Assembly: GCA_027062035.1 (NCBI GenBank)
Contig: JAMOUL010000250.1
Span: forward strand, 1-7,206
Direction: 5' to 3'
Source: Candidatus Aminicenantota bacterium
GTDB taxonomy: Bacteria; Acidobacteriota; Aminicenantia; S016-38
Length of the DNA: 7,206 bases
Position numbers and translations under genes: made by a program. The notes beneath the pieces were generated by a model. It did no database searches. It was not told the DNA's origin and saw nothing but the letters and a program-made list of their open reading frames with translations. Positions 1 to 6,330 of the stretch are shown piece by piece. The first letter of the stretch is position 1, and each line of letters starts with the position of its first letter.

Positions 1-9
1 GGTATATAC

Positions 10-2361
10 TTATCCCTTCAATAAACCAACTCTTCGAAGTTTCAGGCTGTATCCTGCCTCCCTTGCCCTTCTTGCAGGGGAAGGCGTGCCGAAATTATGG
101 ATAAATATAACCTCCCCTTCCCTCACATCCTCCACTTTGAATCCAAGGGACTCTATTTTTTCCCTTTCGTGATCAGGGCTGGCATACAGGGCGCCCTTAA
201 GATGGGGGATAACCCTTCCTTCCAGTTTCCTTAAGCTCAAATATCGCAACCCATCGATGGAGAGGGAATTCCATTTCTCCATGATACCTTCTTCTATTTC
301 GGAGGTGAATTCAATCTCAGCCAGTTCCCTTTCCCCCTCAACCCCCACAGGTAAAGCTGGAGCAAGGCTTATTCTTGGCTTGGGATGAAACCCCTCACTG
401 AAAGAGATAGGAGAACCAGCCCGTCTGAAGGTTCTTTCCATTGTTTTAAGAAGATCCGTTTGAGAGAGAAACCGGGCTATTCCCTTCTTCTCGTATTCTA
501 TAAGATAAAGAAATCTACCCTCCTCCTTTCTTTCAGGAAGATGTTCTTCAAGAGTTACCTCCTGCGGAAACCTTTTTTTCGCTATTTTCCAGTACTCGCA
601 CCCCCTGCACCTGCCGCACAGAAGTTGAAGACAGGAGGGGGTTCTTTCTCCATTCATCGCCTTTTTATACTCGAGCAGAAGGTATTCCTTGAAGGGCCCC
701 GGTTTTATATGGTCCCAGGGAAGAGGAGCATCCACGGGAAAGCTCCCTGTAAAAATTTCAGGATCGAGGCCAGTATAGGCGAAGGCTTCCTCCCATAGAT
801 CATACTTAAATTTATCAGACCACGCCTCCAGAACCCCTCCCAGCTTAAATACCCTTTCGATTGCATCTCCTGCTCTAAAATCGGCTCTGGAAAGAAATGA
901 CTCCAGGAAACTCTGTTCTATTTTGTGAAAATTGACCCTTATATTCCTTTTTTTCTTTATATGCCTCAACACAAATCGTTGTTTTTCCCTCAACATCTCC
1001 CTGTCTTCTAACCCGATCCATTGAAAAGGTGTCCAGGGCATGGGTACGAAATTAGAAATGGATACGGATATTCGGGGAGGTCTTCCCAGTATATTTCTTC
1101 CAAGGTCTGAGACACGAAACAGAAGTTTTCCTATCCCCTTCAGGTCCTCTTCTGTCTCCCCGGGAAGGCCAATCATAAAATAAAACTTCAACCGCCTCCA
1201 TCCCAATTTAAAGGCTGTTTCAGAAGCCCTGAGTATCTCATCTTCTGTTACATCCTTGTTTATCACTGAACGGAGCCTCTCCGTTCCAGCCTCAGGTACG
1301 ATAGTAAAACTGGTTTTTCTCAAATCTGCTATTATGGAGGCAATCTCTGGTTGCTGCAATATGTGTGGTCTCAAAGAAGGAAGAGAAACGGAAATCCTCC
1401 ATCTCTTAAATTCAGGATACAGGACCGTGAGCAACTGATGAAAAAAGGGGAAATCCGCTGTAGAAAGGGAAGAAAAACTAACCTCTTCATATCCCGTCTT
1501 TTTCAGACTCCTTATTATGGAGCTGGCGATTTCACTTATATTTCTGGCTCTAAAAGGAGAATAAAACTGGGTAGCCTGACAGAATCTGCACTTCTGGGGA
1601 CATCCACGTGCAATTTCCCATGCCAATCTATCAAAAACGGACTCCCCATGGGAGAGTATCGCATCTTCCGGAAATGGATACTCATCAAGATTTTCTACAA
1701 TTCTTTTTTTAACTGAAATTCCTTCCACAAAATAATGCCCATGGGAATGAAGTTTCCTCCTATCAGGGTCTGGAATATATACACCATCAACACCTGAAAG
1801 TGCTTCCAGTCTCGCCCTTCTACCCTTTATTTTCCTGAAAACAGGGAGGATCTCTGAAAAGAAAGGCTCTCCATCTCCTATATAAAAGAAGTCCACAAAG
1901 CGGGATAGGGGTTCCGGATTAATTATGGTGGGGCCTCCAGCTCCTATTAGAGGATCCCCTTCAGATCTTTCTTCGCTTAAAATGGGAATCTCTCCAAGCT
2001 TCAACATCCATAAAAGGTTGGTATAATTCAGCTCATACAAAAAGGAAAAGGCCACCAGGTCAAACTCCCCAAGAGGTCTCTTTGTCTCAAGGGTAAAAAG
2101 GGGTATTTTCCTTTTCTCCAGCTCCATAACCATATCCAGATCTGGCATAAAAACCCTTTCTGCAGAAGCATAGGGAAATGAATTGATCAGAAAGTAAAGA
2201 ATCCTCAGCCCCAGATAACTCATTCCTATCTCATATAGATCTGGATGAGCAAGAGCTACTTTCACCTCGGCATTCTTCTTTATTACAGATCCAAATTCTC
2301 CTCCCACATATCGGGAAGGTTTCCTTACTCGTTCGAGGAGTTCCTTTATTTCCATCTCCAC
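10..2361 (-). CDS. Fused TIGR03960 radical SAM protein + TIGR03936/DUF2344 domain, function unknown
   Basis: This is a cytoplasmic iron-sulfur protein of unknown reaction. Domains in order: an N-terminal Rossmann-like, B12-binding-type domain (about 30-180) containing HPDLYEIGMSYLGLR (39-53) and IGAGGPTIINPEPL (139-152), without an obvious D-x-H-x-x-G cobalamin motif; a radical SAM core (about 240-470) with CPQKCRFC (Cys254, 258, 261) for the SAM-binding 4Fe-4S cluster, FTIVPEAGTERLR (352-364) and FMIGLPGETEEDL (395-407); a second cysteine group, C577-x4-C582-x2-C585-x2-C588; and a DUF2344 domain from about 617 (FLYLIEYEKKGIARFLSQTD, ISFSEGFHPKPRISLAPALP) to the end. DUF2344 is compact, about 165 residues against 200 or more as I recall. 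The start is GTG at 2359-2361 or ATG at 2353-2355; both overlap rodA. In many genomes the two parts are separate adjacent genes near mre/rod and RNase G genes. The family call is firm; the function is not known. Confidence 0.93.
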   Translation of the reverse strand: MEMEIKELLERVRKPSRYVGGEFGSVIKKNAEVKVALAHPDLYEIGMSYLGLRILYFLINSFPYASAERVFMPDLDMVMELEKRKIPLFTLETKRPLGEFDLVAFSFLYELNYTNLLWMLKLGEIPILSEERSEGDPLIGAGGPTIINPEPLSRFVDFFYIGDGEPFFSEILPVFRKIKGRRARLEALSGVDGVYIPDPDRRKLHSHGHYFVEGISVKKRIVENLDEYPFPEDAILSHGESVFDRLAWEIARGCPQKCRFCQATQFYSPFRARNISEIASSIIRSLKKTGYEEVSFSSLSTADFPFFHQLLTVLYPEFKRWRISVSLPSLRPHILQQPEIASIIADLRKTSFTIVPEAGTERLRSVINKDVTEDEILRASETAFKLGWRRLKFYFMIGLPGETEEDLKGIGKLLFRVSDLGRNILGRPPRISVSISNFVPMPWTPFQWIGLEDREMLREKQRFVLRHIKKKRNIRVNFHKIEQSFLESFLSRADFRAGDAIERVFKLGGVLEAWSDKFKYDLWEEAFAYTGLDPEIFTGSFPVDAPLPWDHIKPGPFKEYLLLEYKKAMNGERTPSCLQLLCGRCRGCEYWKIAKKRFPQEVTLEEHLPERKEEGRFLYLIEYEKKGIARFLSQTDLLKTMERTFRRAGSPISFSEGFHPKPRISLAPALPVGVEGERELAEIEFTSEIEEGIMEKWNSLSIDGLRYLSLRKLEGRVIPHLKGALYASPDHEREKIESLGFKVEDVREGEVIFIHNFGTPSPARRAREAGYSLKLRRVGLLKG

Positions 2362-3407
2362 ACCAGTATGCTGTTTATTATTCCCAGAGAGGCGTAAACC
2401 GCTATGAGATCTGAGCCTCCATAACTGAGGAGAGGCAGAGGAAAGCCGGTTACTGGGAAAAGGCCCACAGCTATAAGTAAATTAAAAATAGTTTGAAACG
2501 CAATCCAGCTGGAAATCATGTATAAAAGCACCAGCCCCTTCTCCTGGTCAAGAAATTCTCCAATCCTGAAAATTCTCAAGAATAGAATGGTGTAAAGTAG
2601 AAAGAGCAGTAGAACACCCATAAAGCCAAAGGTTTCAGCTATAACAGAGAATATAAAATCCGTGTGGGCAGCGGGTAAAAACCTTAACTTTGCCTGGGAT
2701 ACCTCTTTAAATCCTCTTCCTGCCAGTCTCCCTGAACCAATGGAAATTTTAGATTGATAAACCTGGTAAGCAGAACCCCGCGGGTCCTCAGAAGGATTGA
2801 GAAAGGATATAATCCTCTGTCTCTGGTAATCCTTCAGCATATAGAACCAGAGAAACACGGCAAGTGAAGCACCTGCAAAAAGTAGAATTGTAAGGTGTTT
2901 CCTTTTCATGCCAAATACGAAAACCGCTGACAGCATAAAAGCAAGATAGACAAATGCAGTACCCAGATCAGGTTGTAATGCTATAAGGACCACAGGAACT
3001 CCAACTATTACTGCTACCTTCATCAGGTCCCTGAAAGAAAGAGGAAAACTGGCCTTTTTGTACAGAACTTTGGTGAGAAAAAGAGGAACTATTACCTTGC
3101 CCAGTTCAGAGGGTTGAAACCAGACAGACCCAAACCTGATCCAGCTTGACACACCTCTCCCTCTGGCCATTACAGCGAGAAGCAAGACAAGGCCACCATA
3201 TAACCACGGAGACCAGTTTACGAGTTTCTCATAATCAGTAAGCGCCAGGAGGAAAAAAATACCTATCGAAATTATCAGCCATATAATCTGCCTTGAAAAA
3301 TAATTTGATGGTCCACCCCTGGCCGCCCATATGCCCACAAGGCCCACGATACTGATAAGAATGGCGGAGATAATAATCCCTGCGTCAATTTCCCTTATTC
3401 TTCTCAT
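2346..3407 (-). CDS. rodA: SEDS peptidoglycan glycosyltransferase RodA
   Basis: RodA polymerises lipid II into glycan strands during elongation, in complex with PBP2. The 353-residue polytopic protein has about ten membrane segments and shows the SEDS signatures in order: SSWIRFGSVWFQPSELGK (87-104), LQPDLGTA (144-151), SAYQVYQSKISIGSG (212-226), FLPAAHTDFIFSVIAETFG (243-261) with the presumed catalytic Asp250, and PVTGFPLPLLSYGGSD (318-333). Two positions differ from the common pattern: Ala246 replaces the usual Glu of L-P-E-x-H-T-D, and Asp333 replaces the usual Ser/Asn after S-Y-G-G-S. The ATG overlaps the end of mrdA by 23 bp, with AAGG 10 nt upstream. RodA is preferred over FtsW because of the PBP2 and MreBCD neighbours and the absence of mur/fts genes. 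Codons near the start (AGA, AGA, ATA, AGG) illustrate the window's bias. Confidence 0.96.
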   Translation of the reverse strand: MRRIREIDAGIIISAILISIVGLVGIWAARGGPSNYFSRQIIWLIISIGIFFLLALTDYEKLVNWSPWLYGGLVLLLAVMARGRGVSSWIRFGSVWFQPSELGKVIVPLFLTKVLYKKASFPLSFRDLMKVAVIVGVPVVLIALQPDLGTAFVYLAFMLSAVFVFGMKRKHLTILLFAGASLAVFLWFYMLKDYQRQRIISFLNPSEDPRGSAYQVYQSKISIGSGRLAGRGFKEVSQAKLRFLPAAHTDFIFSVIAETFGFMGVLLLFLLYTILFLRIFRIGEFLDQEKGLVLLYMISSWIAFQTIFNLLIAVGLFPVTGFPLPLLSYGGSDLIAVYASLGIINSILVWRWK

Positions 3408-5142
3408 TGAAATAAAACCTTAAAATATCCCTTGCAATGGGAACAGCAAACTCGCTCCCTGCACCGGACCTTTCGACTATAACAAAAACCACAATTTCAG
3501 GCTTCCCACAGGGAGCAAAGGCAAGAAACAGAGAATGTGGTCTTATCTCCTTTGTCCTTTCAAGGGCCACAATTTGTGCCGTTCCGGTTTTTCCGCAAAT
3601 TTCCAGACCCGGAATTCGCGCACTCCTCCCTGTTCCCCTCTCAACCACCCTCTTCATCCCTTTTATTATCTCTTCGAAAATTCCGGGTTCAATACCAGTT
3701 CTTACGGTTTTCCATCCCCCGGTCTGCTGACCGGCAATTTTTATAACAAAATGAGGCTGGGGATACCAGCCCCTGTTGGCTATTGCGGTTCCGAAAAGGG
3801 CAACCTGCAGAGGGGTTGCTATAAGATAGCCCTGCCCGATGGCGAGAGATATGGTTTCTCCAGGAAACCACTGTATACCCAGGGCTTTCTTCTTCCATGC
3901 CGGGGAAGGTAAAATCCCTGTTTTCTCATTGGGAATATCAATACCGGTCCTTCTTCCAAAGGGAAAATGCGAGACAACATCCACAATATTATTGATACCA
4001 AGTCTGGCCCCCATCTTATAAAAATATACATTACATGACTGTTCAATAGCCTTATACAGGTTTACCCATCCATGTCCACCTGCGGTCCAGCATCTAAAAT
4101 CCCTGCCTCCAAATCTGAAATACCCGGGACAGAAAATCTTATCCCCTGGACCTATTATCCTTTTTTTAAGGGCAGCCACTGCAACTGCCAGTTTGAAAAT
4201 AGACCCTATGGGATAGGTCCCCTGGATAGCTCTTGTATAAAGGGGCTTGGAAGGGTCTCGCATTATTTTTAACTTATATTCATCATCAAACCTGGAGGAC
4301 ATAAGGTTGGAATTAAAGGAAGGGGAAGACACCATGGCCAGAATCTCCCCTGTTTCTGGGGAGACCACAATGGCGCTGCCCTTCAGGTCCTTTAATCTTC
4401 TGTAAACAAAAAGCTGAAGAGCCAGATCTATGGATGTAACAAGCACGCTTCCTTCCTTGGGAAGAACTTCCTCCTTCAACTTCACCGGATTTCCCAGACT
4501 GTCCCTCAATAAAAGCCTGTATCCGTCCTCTCCCCTCAGAAACCTGTCATATTCTCTTTCCAGCCCCATTTTCCCCACCATATCCCCCATTTCTACATTC
4601 ATATTTTTTATGTCCCTTTTACTGGCTTCTCCCACGTAGCCAATAATATGGGCCGTTGCCTCTGGATACAGGTAATATCTCTGGGGCTCAACCTCCACCA
4701 TTATTTCGGGGAATTTCTCTTTAAATGCCTCTATAAGAGATACTTCCCTCATAGAAAGATTCTCTGCAACAACAATGGGTTTCCTCCTGGGATAATCCCT
4801 GTGTTTGTATAACCTTTCAAGAAGAACCGGAAGGGGGATTTTTACTATATTGCTTATCTCTGCGAGGGTTCTTGAAGGAGATTTTGATAGAGCTCTAATA
4901 ATGGAAAGGGAAAATGTGGCTCTGTTCTCCACCAGAAGCCTGCCATTCCTATCGTATATTCTTCCCCTGGGAGCCTTTATTGTTATCTTCAGTGTAGCGT
5001 TCCTCCTGGCAAGGGCAGTATAATAACTTCCCTTCAGAATCTGAAGGTGAAAACACCTGAGAAGAATTATCCCGAAAAAAAGCAGCACAAGTCCTGCGAA
5101 CAACCTGGACCTTCTCCTTAAGTTCTCAATCCTTTCTTTCAT
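3385..5142 (-). CDS. mrdA: Elongasome transpeptidase PBP2 (class B penicillin-binding protein)
   Basis: PBP2 is the monofunctional DD-transpeptidase that cross-links new lateral-wall peptidoglycan and works with RodA. The 585 residues comprise a basic cytoplasmic N-terminus, one membrane anchor (about 13-33), and the pedestal domain (about 55-235). The pedestal carries RGRIYDRNGRLL (59-70), the Y-P-E-A-T-A-HIIGYVGE segment (159-172) and GKMGLEREYD (190-199). The transpeptidase domain (about 250-575) has all three active-site motifs: SIFK with nucleophile Ser314, SCN (369-371) and KTGT (518-521). The segment before the Ser is YPIGS rather than the more common YPPGS. There are no PASTA repeats. 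The length and the rodA neighbour favour PBP2 over FtsI. The ATG start lacks a strong ribosome binding site and lies inside the end of mreD (17 bp overlap), which suggests reinitiation. The TGA stop is 23 bp inside rodA. Confidence 0.96.
   Translation of the reverse strand: MKERIENLRRRSRLFAGLVLLFFGIILLRCFHLQILKGSYYTALARRNATLKITIKAPRGRIYDRNGRLLVENRATFSLSIIRALSKSPSRTLAEISNIVKIPLPVLLERLYKHRDYPRRKPIVVAENLSMREVSLIEAFKEKFPEIMVEVEPQRYYLYPEATAHIIGYVGEASKRDIKNMNVEMGDMVGKMGLEREYDRFLRGEDGYRLLLRDSLGNPVKLKEEVLPKEGSVLVTSIDLALQLFVYRRLKDLKGSAIVVSPETGEILAMVSSPSFNSNLMSSRFDDEYKLKIMRDPSKPLYTRAIQGTYPIGSIFKLAVAVAALKKRIIGPGDKIFCPGYFRFGGRDFRCWTAGGHGWVNLYKAIEQSCNVYFYKMGARLGINNIVDVVSHFPFGRRTGIDIPNEKTGILPSPAWKKKALGIQWFPGETISLAIGQGYLIATPLQVALFGTAIANRGWYPQPHFVIKIAGQQTGGWKTVRTGIEPGIFEEIIKGMKRVVERGTGRSARIPGLEICGKTGTAQIVALERTKEIRPHSLFLAFAPCGKPEIVVFVIVERSGAGSEFAVPIARDILRFYFNEKNKGN
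3418..3421 (-). promoter_or_regulatory. Weak ribosome binding site for rodA
   Basis: AAGG on the minus strand lies 10 nt before the rodA ATG (3405-3407), inside the end of mrdA. The match is short and the spacing long, so rodA translation may depend partly on ribosomes arriving from mrdA. The 23 bp overlap is the longest in the cluster. Confidence 0.35.
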
Positions 5143-5551
5143 ATCTCAAATACAATGGTATATAAAAAAGCATGGTTACCATATATCCCCATAGATAAAA
5201 CTTCGGTGGATAGGAAAACAGGCCCAGCACCGGCCACGCAAAGAGGTCTCGAAGGAAAAGAAAGAGGAATATAAACGCAAATATTCCCCTTCCACTGGGA
5301 TTAAATTCCCTCCTTAATTTAAGCACAACAAGTGAAGAAAGGGTCAGAGATAGTCCATAGGTTCCCAGTGGAACTCCGAGCAATATATCCCTCACCAGTC
5401 CTGCAGCAGTGGCAACAAAGGGTCCTTCTCTACGCTCCATATAAAAGAAGGCTATAAGAGAAAGAACCTGAACCGGAAGAAGAAAGCTCAAGGTGGATGT
5501 CTGGTAAACGTAGGCGAGAAACAACAGAAATCCAATTCTCAAAGCTACCAT
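5126..5551 (-). CDS. mreD: Rod-shape-determining membrane protein MreD
   Basis: MreD is a small polytopic inner-membrane partner of MreC in the elongasome; in the family it modulates the MreC-PBP2 interaction. The 141-residue product is slightly shorter than common MreDs (about 160). It is very hydrophobic, with about four to five membrane segments, roughly at residues 3-16, 21-37, 45-77 (possibly two), 88-110 and 118-134. The family motif appears as GLVRDILLGVPLGTYGLSL (51-69), a conserved Asp in the membrane followed by G-x-P-L-G. The C-terminus is short and charged (RYERKD). The ATG start has AGGTG 10 nt upstream and overlaps the mreC stop (ATGGTAG); its TGA stop lies 17 bp inside the PBP2 gene. 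MreD sequences diverge strongly, so the call rests on motif, topology and position between mreC and mrdA. Confidence 0.93.
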   Translation of the reverse strand: MVALRIGFLLFLAYVYQTSTLSFLLPVQVLSLIAFFYMERREGPFVATAAGLVRDILLGVPLGTYGLSLTLSSLVVLKLRREFNPSGRGIFAFIFLFLFLRDLFAWPVLGLFSYPPKFYLWGYMVTMLFYIPLYLRYERKD

Positions 5552-6327
5552 TTTAAAATCACACCTACATATTTTAGGGTTTTAAAGCTGAAGGCCGGTT
5601 TTACCTCAACCCTCAGAAATATGTATTTTCCCTTCTGAACCCTCATAATGCTTCCTATTGAAAGTCCTTCCGGAAAGATCCTATCCAGACCGGAAGTGTA
5701 AACCGGTTCCCCCTTTCTTGGATATCTCGTTATGTATATATAATCCAGAAAGGTCAGACGATCTCCTGTGCCCCGGAGCACACCAACCCCTTCCTTTATT
5801 CGGGCTCCAATGGCAGAATAAGGATTGGTGATGGGTTCCACTGCTGCATAGGAGTAACCTATGGGTTCCACTGTCTTTCCAACCACATTCCCATCAAGGT
5901 CAACCACAGGTAGATATTCCCTGATTCCGTCCCCTTTCCCTGCGTCAATGAAGAATCTTATCCTCATGTTTTCGGGATTAAGCTTGACCACCCTTGCCAC
6001 TATAAATTTCCACTTCCTTGTTCTCAGTCTTCTACAGGCTTTTTCTCTTTCAAGCATCTGTTTTAATCTTAAATTCTCCAGCCTTAAAAGCATGAGTTTT
6101 CTCTTTAAATCCCGGTTCTCCTTCAAAGCCTCCCGGGCCTTTGTCAATACCTCCATTTTGAAGGCCATCTTATCGTAGGCGGTAGAAATAATATCCCCTA
6201 TTCTGGAAGCAGAAAGAATGACAGACGAAAGGCCAGAACTTATCGCACTGGAAACGCTCCTGTTTATTAAAAGCAGAAGGATGTTAAAAATTATGAGGAG
6301 GAAATATTCCTTAAAGCCTCCCTTCAA
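5545..6327 (-). CDS. mreC: Rod-shape-determining protein MreC
   Basis: MreC is a bitopic inner-membrane protein. Its extracytoplasmic part binds and activates PBP2 and helps link the MreB filament to wall synthesis. The 260-residue product has a short cytoplasmic start, one membrane segment at about residues 8-22, and a charged Leu-rich coiled coil at about 55-98 (dimerisation in the family). The beta-rich MreC core spans about 107-258, recognised by DAGKGDGI (128-134), the GNVVGKTVEP stretch, and EPVYTSGLDRIFPEGLSIG (207-225). The length is close to typical. The start codon is TTG: an AGGA lies 6 nt upstream, and the next in-frame ATG (residue 54) would delete the membrane anchor. It follows mreB after 3 nt and its TAG stop overlaps the mreD start by 7 bp, which implies cotranscription and probably coupled translation. 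Confidence 0.96.
   Translation of the reverse strand: MKGGFKEYFLLIIFNILLLLINRSVSSAISSGLSSVILSASRIGDIISTAYDKMAFKMEVLTKAREALKENRDLKRKLMLLRLENLRLKQMLEREKACRRLRTRKWKFIVARVVKLNPENMRIRFFIDAGKGDGIREYLPVVDLDGNVVGKTVEPIGYSYAAVEPITNPYSAIGARIKEGVGVLRGTGDRLTFLDYIYITRYPRKGEPVYTSGLDRIFPEGLSIGSIMRVQKGKYIFLRVEVKPAFSFKTLKYVGVILKW
5562..5566 (-). promoter_or_regulatory. Ribosome binding site for mreD
   Basis: AGGTG on the minus strand lies 10 nt before the mreD ATG (5549-5551), inside the last codons of mreC. The spacing is slightly long but usable. The ATG and the mreC TAG are separated by one base (ATGGTAG), so reinitiation is also plausible. Confidence 0.5.
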
Positions 6328-6330
6328 TTC

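Noticed and set aside
2..9. Short palindrome GTATATAC just after the radical SAM stop codon
   Set aside because: Eight AT-rich bases give no stable stem, no T-run follows in the visible part, and the window ends; it is not a supported terminator or operator.
385..798. A 137-codon open frame on the plus strand
   Set aside because: It lies fully antisense to the radical SAM/DUF2344 gene, whose minus-strand product has clear conserved motifs there; the plus-strand product is not recognisable.
3437..3912. Several overlapping plus-strand frames and a minus-strand frame within the PBP2 gene
   Set aside because: They are shadows of the transpeptidase domain; the true frame carries the KTGT motif through this region.
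3385..5142. Division transpeptidase FtsI (PBP3) as an alternative for the PBP gene
   Set aside because: The length, the domain layout without PASTA repeats, and the position between mreD and rodA all favour PBP2.
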